Source of the DNA: Sweltsa coloradensis
Taxonomy: Eukaryota > Arthropoda > Insecta > Plecoptera > Chloroperlidae
Reading direction: 5' to 3'
Assembly (NCBI GenBank): GCA_024449915.1
Contig: JAMZAV010001284.1
Location: forward strand, 231,501-295,500
DNA: 64,000 nt
The notes under the pieces were generated by a model, which saw nothing but the letters and a program-made list of their open reading frames with translations, was not told the origin of the DNA and did not search any database. Positions 21,085 through 32,890 of the stretch are shown here, in pieces. Each line of letters starts with the position of its first letter. The first letter of the stretch is position 1. Position numbers and translations under genes: made by a program.

Positions 21085-21213
21085 TTGCTAATAAGTACAA
21101 AAGTAGGCCTAGCCCTATGCAGTAGGCCTATAATTAATTCCTTAAATATGTGTTACCACCGTACCAGTACCTGTGTAGGCCTAAAGGTAAACTCACTAAA
21201 CTCGGGGAAAAGT

Positions 21214-23354
21214 CAGTGTTGTAAAGTAACTGAGTAAAAGTAATTGAGTAAAAGTAATTAGTAGTTACTTTTTGAGTAATTGAATTACTATTTCAATTAC
21301 TTTTATTTTAAGGTAACTGTAACTGTAACTGAATTACTTTTAAAAGTAATTATACTCAGTTTTCAGTTACTTTTTAACAGTTACTTTTGCCAACCATGCT
21401 TGTTTGCAGTTCAGTAATATAAAATTAAAATTATATCACAACGTCTGAAACTAAAACAACATTTTTAATTTTTGATGTTTTTTTTTTTTTTTTTTTTTGG
21501 TACTTTTAGTATGGAACGAGATTTTTCTGCTGATTCAACTTGCATTCCTATTTCTGAATTTGTCTTGGTCAACATGACAACAATACACCAAAGCAACTGC
21601 TAGTTGCAACGAAAAATTGCAATAGATAAATAATTCCTTTGAATTCTACTGGGCCGCTTTGCGAACGTTTTTTCCAGTCGCGTTGATTGATGAGCTTTTT
21701 ATTAAATATTTCTGTCCAACGTTTAAGTTTTTAAGTTGGGATCTCATTACTTTTTCTATGGTTACTTGATATAACTTGTTAATTATATACTTGTAAAGGC
21801 TTATATTAAAACCTTTATTACTATAAATTTTGACCAGCATTTTTAATTTGTTCTTTCAAAAGGCACTAGGCCTACATCATCATAATCTTAAAGTCAATGT
21901 AAAATATGAACGTTTTAGCCCTACCAGTTTGGTCAGAATCGGTCCAAATGTCACGAAATTATCGTATTATGGACGGGAAAAAAATCTTAAAAGTACTATT
22001 TCTATGAGAAATATTTCTTAAAATGTCTCTAAAATCATAACATATATATTTTTAGTAATTTTAAACGTTCCCATAAAGTTTCATCAAGATCGAAGTAGCC
22101 GTTTGCAAAATAGCTAAATATCACGAAAATATCTCATCAAAAATCGGAAAAAAGTCGAAAAAGTACGATAATCATAAGAAATTTGATCGATTGTACCCAA
22201 AAACGTGGCAAGTCTAATTCAGAGATTGTGAAAGTCCGATCAAATTTTCATCAAGATCGCATATTATGCCGTTTGCCAGTTCGAGCGCGAACAAACAGAC
22301 AAAAATACAAAAAAAAATTTAAAAAAAAAAACATTTGAGCCAAATTTTTTGAGGGGTCAGTCGCTCATCCAATTAGACTAGGAAGCTTCGCAAACGCTGT
22401 TTTTAGTCGCGTTGATGGATTATTTGGTTTCACCCTCTATGCTACTTCGTTAAAACTAATAAAAACTATATTTTCTAATTTTGCAATATTTTCATGAGCA
22501 AGGGTTGGTGGTTGCACCATCTGTATTATTATTATTATGATTATTATTATTATTATTACAATTATTATTCACAACTAACAACTATGAATTGTTTTGTTCC
22601 ATAATGAGTAGGGGTCCAGGAAAGATATTTTTTTAATTGAAAATTTATGGTCATTAAAATTCAAATTATGCTTTATTTTGCATTTTCATTATTTTTTTAA
22701 AACATCACTACATGTGCCTTTTCTGTGCGATTAAATTTGGTAAATCTAATAATCAATATTCAGGCATGATTGGTAAAGTCAGATAAAGACACTACAAAAC
22801 ACTGACAAAATGGTTGTTTCAGTGGAAAACGGTCATTTAATGAATTTTTAGCGTGATTTTTCTGCAATTAATACTAATTCAACGGTTAGCTTTGCTGATT
22901 GGGCGGTAAAAAAATAATAAAAAGCTTTATTTCATGATTTCATACAAAAATGGAAAATTTGTCCTTTTGGTGCGGTTTTAATTTGCATTTTTTAATATCA
23001 TGAGCCATGAAACCGTATGAAAAACATGTTTCAGGTATTTTTAAGAAATGTAATTTTTTGCTGATTGCGAAATCCCTGGATCCCTAATAATGAGTAGTAG
23101 TAGTAATGAAGGATGTTAGTCTATAAGCCTGAGTTATAAAATATATAATTAATTGTACAAAAAACAGTTTGTGTAATTATTTTTAGAAAAAAAATCTGTT
23201 CGTCATGCTTTTAGTAATGAATTTTTAAGAAAGTAACTTAAAAAGTAACTCAGTTACTTCATAAAGTAACTGTAACTGTAACTCAATTACTTTGGCAATA
23301 AAGTAACTGTAACTGTAACTGAATTACTTTACAAAAGTAACTTTTACAACACTG
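21214..23354. mobile_element. hAT-like non-autonomous transposon with nested repeat
   Basis: Termini CAGTGTTGTAAAGTAACT and AGTAACTTTTACAACACTG (approximately, with an extra T). Dense subterminal GTAACTGTAACTG repeats at both ends. Flanks GGAAAAGT and GAAAAGGT match at 6 of 8. A family A copy lies inside (about 21650-22390), accounting for much of the 2.1 kb. No transposase. Confidence 0.78.
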
Positions 23355-24318
23355 GAAAAGGTATCTAGGCCCAAGTCTGTTCCAGACAGTTTTTCAATTT
23401 TCTCAAATAGACTTAAATGCAAAGACTCAATAAAAATATAGGGCCTAGGCCTAGTGAATCAAATTGAAACCTTGCATTGCCAGAACATTTTGCAACAATT
23501 TTACCATTTTTACTAATTTTTTTTTTTACTGATCGGGCAAACGGCAAATATTGAAGCTTCAAAATAATTTTAATTTGCAACTAGGTAGGCACATCAAACA
23601 TGATGGTTGCCTTTCTGTGAGAATAATGTTTTCTTTAGTTTACAAAAGAGAAAAAATTGGACTTTGATTTTTCACAACAGTATTTTCTAGGAATATTTTA
23701 GTTACCTACGTAAGGTACTGTTTTTTTTCCAATTTGTAGGATCTTGGGCCTACCGCCAAACAAAAAATATACTCAAGAAAAACAATATAGTAATCACTGA
23801 GAAACACAACCATTACCTACTCATTGATACTCTGTGCAAGGTGTAATTGCAGTTTAAAATTGTAGGCCTAGGCCTATTTAAGATGCAATAGGCCCTACTT
23901 GCTGTGTGCCCAATTAAAAGATAAAAATTGATTTGATGTTTTAATAGTGCCAGGTTTCAATTCCATTCATCTAGGCCTATTCAAAACAAATTCCTTGCTT
24001 GATTGAGAACTATTAATTAGGATCAGCATTATCCCAAGTAAAAATTAATGTGGTCCTTCAAAAACATTGCAAAATAGCCTATAGTGAGGCTTAGCCTTGG
24101 TTGGCAAGAAAAAAGGGATTCTGGATTTGATTTGGTTGGTTTTAAGATTTTTTTTAAGTCCCCTACTATATGTAACATTAGGTGTTAGTTTTGTTTATTT
24201 GTATAAAAGTAGGCCTAGGGCCTATTTCTAATTTGCTCCAAATTATAGGCCTACATTTATGGCATATTCAGGTGGCACGCACCAAGTGCAATCCAATCGC
24301 AGTTCGCACTGAAACGTC
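23355..24318. other. No gene seen; AT-rich with many TAGGCCTA octamers
   Basis: PBRM1 intron 1 sequence between a hAT-like element and a LINE fragment. No splice-compatible coding segment was found. Confidence 0.5.
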
Positions 24319-24663
24319 ATGCACTCGGTACTCACCATTCATCAAATTTTAACATTATCTTGCTCACTAATTCTGCAAGCTACAATCTTTGTGCGCTTGA
24401 ACCCTAGTCTTTTCCCAATAAACAACACTATACACTCTCATGCCACCCGTTCTGCTTCCAATATCCACGTTCCCCAACATAATACACAGCTTTACTCTAA
24501 GAGCCTTATCTACCTTTGTCTTACCATATACAACAAACTTCCTGCCCACCTCAAAGAATCCCCCTCACTTGACACATTCAAAGCTCAACTCAAAAAGTAC
24601 CTTTTATGCAATAGCTTTTACTCTCTAAATGAATTCTTATCAGTGAAACCTGGATCCAAATAA
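24319..24663 (+). pseudogene. LINE polyprotein C-terminal fragment
   Basis: The 114-codon frame includes HATRSASNIHVPQHNT, then SLIYLCLTIYNKLPAHLKES and TFKAQLKKYLL. This HxTR...WN/YNxLPxxLKxS...FKxxLKxYL pattern is the extreme C-terminus of CR1/L2/Jockey-type reverse transcriptases. No RT core precedes it. The trailer after the stop (to about 24920) is AT-rich and ends in CTAATCTACTCTACTC-type repeats, typical of a LINE 3' end. Confidence 0.75.
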
Positions 24664-25920
24664 CTTTCAGTTTATTCATATCTCTTGTAATCAACCTAAC
24701 TCATATTGGTTGTGCTACATTATTCTACTAGGCTTACATCATTTTGTATAATTTAAGTGTAAACCCATTGGTGATGTTTGTTTTATTTATATTTTATCCT
24801 TGGCTACATTTTGTAGGAGCTATGTATCTGTTTTATTTTATAACTAAACTGACGAAACCTATATAGGCCTATGTACTATGTATGTATCAATTGGTAAATA
24901 AACTACTCTAATCTACTCTACTCAAGTGCAGTCAATCCACCAGTCCAAAATGCAAGTTCATACCAGTGCAAAGATGGCTTATAAAAAATAGCTTGAGAGC
25001 GCCGGCAATAATATTTGGAGTTATGTGGAAACGATTTGTTCAAAAGAAGGTAACGGTAGGCCTGTCAATGTAGAGAAAAAATGATTTTGAGGTAGCGATA
25101 TGTAGGCCTAGAATACAGCAGGATTCTTATAGGGTGACCAGAAGTCCCGTTTTTTTTTTTACTGAAAATATTTCTCGGGACGGAAAAAGTCCCGGTTTAA
25201 AGTCGATCGATGAAGTGAACTACCCTATCAAAACAACAATTTCTTTAACATTAAATAAACTTAAAACACATTAAAATAATACTTTTATCTATATTATCAT
25301 CATCTAGTATTATTTAAAACGGTATTCAACACAACTTCATCAATTTATGTATTTTATACAAAGTAAATAATAATATTGTTCTGTTCTAAATGCGCGTGTT
25401 GTACTTTGACTCCAGTAGTATATCATGCTAGGCACAATCATAAAACTAAATATTATACAATAATCGATGTATAAATATTTGTAGCACTTGAGTAAGAAAT
25501 GGTGAAGAAATGCAAAACGAACATAAATTCTCTATGTATATGTATTTCATCGACATTAAGATAGTCAAAACCACAAATTAAGATTTTAATTCTACCTTTC
25601 TTGTAGCAAATAACCACATGTTGACTTGGCAACATAGCACTGGTTTGTTATGATGGCAGTACTGAATGTCCCAAAGGATGTAGCAAGCTACCGGTGTCCA
25701 CCTCGAACTTATATTATATACAAATAAATAGTAGTTGCGTACATCTGCAGAATATGGCTGTGTATTACGACAAAGAAACATTGGCTGATTGATTTGCAAG
25801 TGTAAACAGCGCCCGCATTGCAAACAATGAGCTTTTTACGCGCGTTTTTCTTAGCGTCCCTCAAACGCCCCGCGTCTGTCTGCAGGAGTATTCATCTCAG
25901 CCGCCCCAAAGCCGTGGACT
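24664..25920. other. No gene seen; contains one hAT-like end
   Basis: The TAGGGTGACCAGAAGTCCCG at 25130-25149, followed by CGGGACGGAAAAAGTCCCGG, is a typical end of a non-autonomous DNA transposon, but I found no matching right end. The rest is AT-rich intron. Confidence 0.45.
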
Positions 25921-25992
25921 CGAGTGGCATGAGCGCAGCGTGTTTGCGTAGCATGCAAGAGGTACCCGGTTCGAGACCTGGCCTGAGCGTTT
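25921..25992 (+). pseudogene. tRNA-Ala(AGC)-like sequence, probably pseudogene or SINE head
   Basis: The anticodon arm TTTGC/GCAAG encloses loop GTAGCAT, placing AGC at the anticodon. AGAGGTA and a perfect box B GGTTCGAGACC follow, then a run of nine T (pol III terminator). A D-arm-like TGGCATGAGCGCAG is upstream. The T stem has one mismatch and no acceptor stem can be formed, so a working tRNA is unlikely. Confidence 0.5.
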
Positions 25993-27600
25993 TTTTTTCC
26001 TTTTGTTTTTCCGGAAATAATAATTATTTATATCTTTATCAGTGATAGATTTAATTTTTGTAATCTTTACGTGGAAGTTACTCTTTTCTTTTCTTTTTAT
26101 ATTTTATGTATATTTCCTCTGTTGGTAATCTCTTGGTAAGAACAGGTGGATTTGAAAGAGGTCTCATCTAGGCCTAATTTAGCAAATATACCAAGGCCCC
26201 AAGCATGTCTTGCAACCTCCCGTGCACGCTCGTAGATTTATAGATGAAATGGAATAAATAAATAATATAAACAAATAAAATATAAATATGAATAAATGAA
26301 CAATAAGTACGTTCACATTGGTCTACCGCCTAATCAATTTGGTTTACAAATTAGAGCAGCAGATAACTAAATATTGATATGAATGCTGAGCTGCGAGCAG
26401 AATAGGCATTGAAGGTGTAGGCCACACCCACCCATGTCTCTCGTCATCGACAGCCCACTACAGCGTGCGACGTCACGGCGCTGTTGCCGTAATTCTTGTA
26501 ATCGCTCGGCCGTAAGAGTTGAAGTTGGACCAAACATCTCAAATATCTCGAAAACGAACCCCGTTTGACCACATTTTCAAAAGCAAATTATGTTAGTCGC
26601 GAAATTATCTACATTTTGCACGTAAATTTGTTAATATTCATTAACAGGTCACAATGTTACGCAACGATATGCGATTGAAAGTGTAGGTTTTTGTTTAGCT
26701 ACAATGCATATGATAGGGAATTCCAGCGCATTTCAAAACGCAATAGATAAAAAACTAGTACCGTTAGGCCCAAAAAGTTTTTTGCTATACTCACAAGCTC
26801 AAACTCATCTTGCAGTACCTAGAATCTGAAGGATATCTATTACATGTGCAGTTATCATCAATCGACTTTAAGAGTTCATCCAATTAATAATTTACTCAAT
26901 TTTGGTGAACTTATTGAAATTTATTCCAAGTGTAGGCAGATTTTTTTAATACAAATTTCCATACTGGATATCAACGTTTAAATCAATGTGAACGAGCACG
27001 TTAATTTGGTTTATCGTAAGATAAACGATAAGATTATAGTGGGAATTTCTAGAATTGAAATTCACGTTTTAAATTTTTTTTTTCACGTTTTGGACTAACC
27101 TCTTGCATTGATATTTTAAGGCAACCAAGTGTGGATATTAATCAATATAATAGAACTCTATTAACATTCATACAAAATTTGGTGATGATGAATTTGGAAA
27201 TAGTCAACAGTCAACTCCTGAGTGCATGCATTTGAGTTGGGCCCAAATGTCAATGTTCTACATTTTAAAAATGCAAAAAGGTAGACTAGACCCTATCCTA
27301 CAGTTCAAAAAGCAAAGGCTCATAGAAGCAAAGAACTAAATAGGAAATGAGAAAACAAAGGTAAAGAAAAATATAGCTTCAGGCCTATGGAATATGATTA
27401 ATTTGGAAAGGGGTTAAAAAAAGAAAACTGAAACAAAATTTGAAATTGCAGTAGGCCTAGATAATGAAACTATCAGAAATTGGAAAGCAAATTGGAAACA
27501 TATTCAATGAGTACCGGTACTTTATAATTAATATAACTACAAAATTAACGGAAAGTCAAAAGAGAACTGAAAATGATGGACAACGTGTTGCCTGAAACAG
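25993..27600. other. No gene seen in this intron stretch
   Basis: AT-rich, with scattered TAGGCCTA octamers. From about 27290 the sequence looks like eroded LINE coding DNA (AAGCAAAGGCTCATAGAAGC onward), continuing into the RT fragment below. Confidence 0.45.
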
Positions 27601-27609
27601 GTCACTTAC

Positions 27610-27880
27610 TTTGCCTCACTAATGTAAATAAAGATGAAACTTTGCAAACTATAAGACATTTAAAGAATAAGAAATCAATAGGTAGCCTAGGCCTACCGGT
27701 ACTGATGGTGTATCAAGTTTTCTTATAAAAAAATGTGCAAGAGCATTAGTAGAGCCACTTATGTACTTAATTAATATGTCTCTTAATGAAGAAGGTGTGT
27801 TTCCAAAAGCTTCAAAGGTGGCACTACAACAGGCCCCCCACAAAACTAGGAATTTGGACAAAACCTGACAGTAGGACCAT
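27610..27880 (+). pseudogene. LINE reverse-transcriptase fragment interrupted by a TAGGCCTA-type insertion
   Basis: The plus strand reads NKDETLQTIRHLKNKKSIG, breaks, then resumes TDGVSSFLIKKCARALVEPL and MYLINMSLNEEGVFPKASKV. This is the RT-0/RT-1 region of Jockey/CR1-type LINEs (LKNKKSxGxDGxSxxLLK... NxSLxxGxFPxxxK). The break is a short insert containing TAGCCTAGGCCTACCGGT exactly between the conserved G and DG. The frame degrades soon after the KV segment. Confidence 0.8.
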
Positions 27881-28012
27881 GGAAGTCTCTTATTGGAAGG
27901 GTTGTCAGTTATCACAGTTACAAAGATGCAAATAATTAAAGGTTTAATGAAAACAACAATACTAGGCCTATGATATAAGGGGCTAGTCAGTTACCGGTAC
28001 TTGGTTTCTTAC

Positions 28013-28123
28013 TGGATCAAGCTTCTTCCTTTTCTTTGCCGGTTCTGGAGTAGGGGTGTCGGACTCATTATCTTCATCTTGACCACGACTGGCCACTGAA
28101 GATGTCCGGCGACGCTTACTCAT
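28013..28123 (-). CDS. PBRM1: Polybromo-1 first coding exon (start codon and basic N-terminus)
   Basis: Minus-strand segment of 111 bp, residues 1-37. The protein starts MSKRRRTSSVASRGQDEDNE and ends TPTPEPAKKRKKLDP at a GTAAGA donor, phase 0. Human PBRM1 begins MGSKRRRATSPSSSVSGDFD and ends this region STPGPSRKRRRLSNLP. Two basic clusters (KRRR, KKRKK) look like nuclear localisation signals. The ATG follows directly on a TTTGCAG that reads as a 3' splice site, so an untranslated 5' exon and the promoter should lie further right. The intron to exon 2 spans about 8 kb. Confidence 0.9.
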
Positions 28124-28439
28124 CTGCAAATTAGAAAACTTGGTAACTTAGACAGCATCATTCATATAATTTTAAACAGTTAACATTAGGAAATCTTGTG
28201 CACTAACTAGGGATGGGAAAAAGAATTTAATTTCCTAAACATTTAACCCCTTGAAATAATCGCGCTTCGCAAAGGTTTTTTCAGGCGCGTTGTTGGATGA
28301 GCGTATTTGGTGCATTGAGCTGCCATGTGTGTTGTGGTTGTGGAGCTCATGTCGTCGTCGTAAAAATTAAAACAATATTACCAAGCGTGTCTCACAGGCC
28401 ATAGCAATGGGAAAACGAAATCAATTTAAATACCATTTA

Positions 28440-28735
28440 TTTTATTTATTCATTTATTTAACGTCTATCCTATTCAGTTATAAAAAACTGATTTACAAAG
28501 GAGGACAACTAAATAAATCTAATTAGGCCCTACATAGATGCAGACACAACAATGAACTACATTTAAGTAAATCACTGCCTCCTAGATGTTCGTCGTGGCT
28601 CCTCGTTGAGCCACGACGAGCATCTAGGAGGCAGTGAAGTAAATATTTGAAATAGTAATATTACAACAATGCATTGAAAACTCAACAAATTTGATAACAA
28701 ATAAAAAGGATATTAGGCCTAAATACAATTTATGA
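28440..28735. repeat. Interspersed repeat family F, copy 1
   Basis: TTTATTTAACGTCTATCCTA... TTCAGTTA... TTTACAAAGGAGGACAACT is shared with 47945-48180 and 58320-58425. It may be the body of a SINE whose tRNA head is missing. Interrupted by the foldback at 28573. Confidence 0.8.
28573..28636. mobile_element. 64-bp foldback micro-MITE with 8-bp TSD
   Basis: CACTGCCTCCTAGATG... GAGCCACGACGAGC... CAGTG: two 29-base arms with a single mismatch around the 6-base loop CTCGTT. Flanked by the exact 8-bp duplication AAGTAAAT (28565-28572, 28637-28644). The sister repeat at 48084-48091 holds the unoccupied single AAGTAAAT. The 8-bp duplication and CACTG/CAGTG ends point to hAT-type mobilisation. Confidence 0.92.
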
Positions 28736-29329
28736 ATGAATCAAATATAAAAAAGGGTGGGGAATGAAAAGAAAAGAAGAAAACAAAAAAGGAGGAAAAA
28801 ACAAAAAGAAAAAAGAAAAAAGGAATGGAAAAAAGTAAGAAAAAAAAGAAAAGAAAAGAAAAAAAGAAAAAAACAATAAAAAAGAAAAACGAAAAGAAAA
28901 AACTAATAATATAATAATAATTTAAAATAATCTGCATTAGCCTACACATGGCAGCTCAATGCACCAATTACGCTCATCCAACAACGCGCCTGAAAAAGCG
29001 TTTGCGAAGCTACCAAAGAACAATATTGGAGACAACAATGAAAAATTCGGGCCATAGTACGCACAAGTTTCTTTGGATATTCTTTGGTAAGGTAAGTGCT
29101 TGAAGTAATTTTTATCTTTAAAAAATATTAAATTAAGATATGGCGTTTTCCACTGGCCGCACTCAGGTCGCACTAGTGCGCCCTAGTGCACACTGGATTG
29201 CCACTTGTCTTTTCATTTGTTCAGTTTTGTAATGTTATTCAAGTGGAGGTTGACAACAATGACATCTCTGCACTCGCCGAGTGCATGCCAATGGAAAACG
29301 CCAATAGGTAGGCCTACACGTTAAAAATT

Positions 29330-30062
29330 ATTCTTCAATTAACCTCAAATTTCACACGAATATATTAATTCATAAAATTAAGGTTCCGTGAAAAAATCAT
29401 TACAATCAGAAAAAGCATATAGGCTTAGGTGTTATAAGTCGAAGAAATATTTGAAAAAATTAAAAAAAGCGTAAAATTGAAATTTTCATGAGAAATAATT
29501 TTTCGATTGCGCTTAGCTATAGGTATTTCACACAAATATATTAATTTGTAAAATTAAGGTTCTGTGCAAAATCATTATAATCGAATAAAGCATGTAGGTG
29601 TTATAAGTCGAAGAAATTTTAAAAATATAAAAAAAATCGTAAAATTGCAATTTTTATGAGAAATAATTTTTTGATTGCGCTCAAATTTCACACAAATATA
29701 TAGGCCTTAATTCATAAAATAAAGGTTCTGCCAAAAAATCATTACAATCGCCGATCGGATAAAGCATGTAAGCCTAGGTGTTATAAGTCGAAGAAATTTT
29801 AAAAATAGAAAAAAAAAAAAATTGCGATTTTCATGAGAAATAAATTTTTGATTGCGCTCAAAACCCTGGCAGTTCTAAGTTCAGAGATTTCAAAGGCCTC
29901 CAGAAAATTTCATCCCAATTGGAGTATCTGTTTAGCCGGAATCGTGTTAACAAACACACAAAAATACAAGAGGAAAAAAAGAGGAAAAAAAACATTCCGG
30001 ATTTTTTTCTCCAGTGTAGGCTAGTGAAATGGAATCTTTGCTTTGCTCATCCAAAAAAATTT
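29330..30062. repeat. Interspersed repeat family A, copy with four sub-repeats
   Basis: Repeated blocks each run from TTTCACAC.AATATATTAATT through AAGGTTCTG, ATCATTACAATC, AAAGCATGTAGGTGTTATAA to a GTAAAATTGCGAT-like end, as at 15780-16130. Ends at GCTCATCCAAAAAAAT. Several sub-repeats carry TAGGCCTA-like insertions (see findings). Confidence 0.8.
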
Positions 30063-30084
30063 TTAAAAAATTAGGCCCTAGGCT

Positions 30085-30906
30085 ATTTATTTTTTGGATG
30101 AGCGAAGCGAAGACTTCAATTTCACTGACACCCCAAAAAATTAGCACGGGTATTTTTGTTTGTTTGTTTTTTTGTCTGTTCGCTCTCTACCCGGGCAAAC
30201 GGCATGCGATCTTGATGAAAATTGGAGGGGACCTTCGAAATCTCTGAACTTAGACCTGTATTGTTTTTGGGTACAATCGAAGAAATATTTCTCATGAATA
30301 TCGTACTTTTACGATTTTTTCCGATTTTTAATGCGATATTTCCGTGATATTTGGCTCGCGACCGGGCAAACGGCTACTCTGATCTTGATGAAACTTTATG
30401 GGAACGTTTGAAATCATTGAAATCAGGCCTAGATTTGTTCTGATTTTAGGGACATTTAAAGAAATATTTCTTATAGAACTTTTACGATTTTTTTCGATTT
30501 TTTCCCCGATATTTTCGTGATGTTTGGGCCGATTATAACCAAACGCGTGGGGATACAACGTTCATATTTTACGTACATTAAGGTTATGGTGAAGTAGTAG
30601 GTACCTTTTGAAAGAAAAAGTTGAAAAAGTAAATCAGAATCCATAGAAATAAAAGTTTTAACAATAAGTTTTTAATAATGATAATTAACAAGTAGCCTAA
30701 CTAAAGAAACATGACAACAATCACCTACAATGTGTACAAAAAGCAAGTCTTTGGGCCTCCAGATATTTGACATTCTAGTTACCATAGCAATTAGTAGGGC
30801 CTACTTTAAATGATTTTGCAATGGAACTTGAAAGTAAAGAGATCCCACGGTACAAAAAACTTTAAAAAAGCTCATCATCAACGCAACGGGACTTTAGCGT
30901 TTTCTT
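30085..30906. repeat. Interspersed repeat family A, copy
   Basis: From TTTTTTGGATGAGCGAAGCG to AACGGGACTTTAGCGTTTTC. Contains GGGCAAACGGC, CGTACTTTTACG and CCAAACGCGTGGGG as in sister copies. Head-to-head with the copy at 29330-30062. Confidence 0.8.
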
Positions 30907-30922
30907 AAATTTTAGGTAGGCC

Positions 30923-32530
30923 TAGTGATGGCAATTTTCATGATTTTTTTTTTTTTAATTTTCAATGAAAATTTTCAATTCATTGAAAAATTTTCAAAAA
31001 AATAAAAATTGTTCATGGGTCAATATCATAGGCCATATCTTGTTCACTGTTTCCTGTACTTACTTACGTTCAAAATTTCACAATCTGCAGGCATTTATTT
31101 ACATGGGAAGTAGGCGGAGGCCGTAGGAGTAGGAGGACCGTAGGACTTATGGAGGACTAGGTTGACTAAATGTGCTCGATACATGGGAGATCACTCACTG
31201 GAAGTCAGTAGCCTGATATTTTTTATTTCTACTGACAAGTGACGGGACTGACGGTAATCGGCATTCGGAAAAATATTTGTTTCCCATCAACAATGAATGC
31301 TGCTCCCTATCGTAGGTACTTAGGCCATTTGCTTAGGCTACAAGATTTCTTACTCGTCTATGCTTCTTTCTAGTGAAAGATCTACTAGGGTTAGTCTAGG
31401 AAACAATAGGAGTAGGTAGTTGGCCAGTTTTACTTTTAACCTTAAAAACTTCTTCTTTTTTGTGGTCTAGGAGACTAGGACTAGACTAGGTAGCCTACAG
31501 TTATATTTTTACCCTAACTATAAACACATTGAGGAGATTTGTCGTTTTATAGGCTACTTGCCCAAAGTATAAAATATTAGCCTATGATTCATTACTCATT
31601 AGTATACTGTTGGCATTATTTAAAAGAATTAGTCCTATTTTTGATGACACTATTAAATCATTTCTCGGCAAGCTGCTGGGCCCCTATTCAGTAACTTCAC
31701 GAGTTCAACTCTTGTCACAGAGTCGGTCCGACTCTGTTGTTGTTGGTCGAGGTCGAAAGGTATGATTTACATGGCAGTGGACGGTCAAATGTGAACAAAT
31801 GATTCGCAGACAGTTGTCAAATATTCGAAATGACATAGATGTGTGTATTATTTCCAATCGGGGAGAAATTGGATTTAAATGGTATAATTTCATGAGAAAA
31901 GGGAATGCACGGGACTTTTAGGGGTAGGCCCTTACTAGAGGTAGGTTTTCTTTAAGCATACTATTTTTATTCGTTTGAGAAAGTTAATAATCTGGTTGTG
32001 TTTACGTGTAGGCCAAGGCTTATCATCCACCATTTTATACAAATATAACCGAGTCGGACTCGGTTGTCACGGATTATATCGCAACGATATCGACCTCAAC
32101 TGGGTCGATCACTTACAACCGAGTCGATTACGGTAGAAAACGCCCGGGTCCAACTCCGTCAGAGTTATAGAATCGCAGTCCAGGCCTTCTATGCAGCCTG
32201 AAATTAATTTGGTTCACACTCAAAGTAGCTAGGCCTATAGTAGGCCAAGTAGACCTCCAAAATAAAAGTGAAATAATAAGCGTGATGATATTGATACCTA
32301 ACTAGATGTTATTGTAATTAAGAGATGAATTGTAATGTAATAGGTAGTAACTAACATAAAACTATTTGAAGTTCTAAGCTCTAGACAATCACACAATGAC
32401 AACAAAATGGAGCTAGGGCCTATAACACTGAAATACTTCATGCAAACAAAGCACATGCTGTCAGAATTAAACACAATTTTTTTTTTTTTTTTTTCAACGA
32501 TCGTTGAAAATTTTCAGCGGGCCATCACTA
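30923..32530. mobile_element. hAT-like non-autonomous transposon with near-perfect TSD
   Basis: Ends TAGTGATGGC / GCCATCACTA. Flanks GGTAGGCC (30915-30922) and GGTAGGGC (32531-32538) match at 7 of 8. Subterminal TTTTCAATGAAAATTTTCAA motifs appear at both ends. Carries a nested 0.5-kb element at 31678. Confidence 0.87.
31678..32186. mobile_element. Short TIR element, copy 1 (sister at 56421)
   Basis: Begins GGGCCCCTATTCAGTAACTT, ends GAGTTATAGAATCGCAGTC plus CAGGCC. Internal GAGTCGGACTCGG... CGATATCGACC segments match 56421-56931 closely. The ends are imperfect inverted repeats (GTAACT.. / AGTTAT..), and GGGCC-type ends recall PIF/Harbinger, but I could not fix a target duplication. Confidence 0.7.
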
Positions 32531-32559
32531 GGTAGGGCCTAGGCCTAGGCCTAGGCAGA

Positions 32560-32890
32560 GGTCTAGGTTTTATAACAAAAATCGTAATTTTGTACTTATG
32601 ACCGGCCGACAAAAAATAAAACGTTTTTTTTCTCACTCTCGCATTTAATGACCCAGCCACCATGTGTAACATACAAGATGTCTTAAAACAGCCTGGGACC
32701 CGGCACCTCTACCAAAATTAAGCACTTTTAGAAAATTATCGACCTAATTTTAGCCCGTGTTTCGGTAGGCTCCGAAAATGATAACAAAATAACATTTAAT
32801 TTTTTTTCCTAAACGTTTTGCGAATTTAATAACCTCTAGGCCTAACCGTCTACTAAACGTTTAAATGCTTAAACGTCTCATCCCTAGCAC
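32560..32890. repeat. Interspersed repeat family E, copy 2 (inverted relative to 16440)
   Basis: Shared segments include GTAATTTTGTACTTATGACC, CAGCCTGGGACCCGGCACCT and the end CGTCTCATCCCTA. No coding. Confidence 0.6.

Larger units (their letters stand above)
28259..29018. mobile_element. TIR element with ends of about 40 bp (variant of family A)
   Basis: Left end CGCGCTTCGCAAAGG... CAGGCGCGTTGTTGGATGAG and right end CTCATCCAACAACGCGCCTG... GCGTTTGCGAAGCTA are inverted copies. Inside sits a copy of repeat family F carrying a 64-bp foldback insertion. The purine-rich tract at about 28740-28910 is low complexity. Confidence 0.75.

Noticed and set aside
28719..28949. Hydrophobic Phe/Ser-rich 76-residue frame (possible membrane protein)
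   Set aside because: It is the complement of an A/G-rich low-complexity tract.
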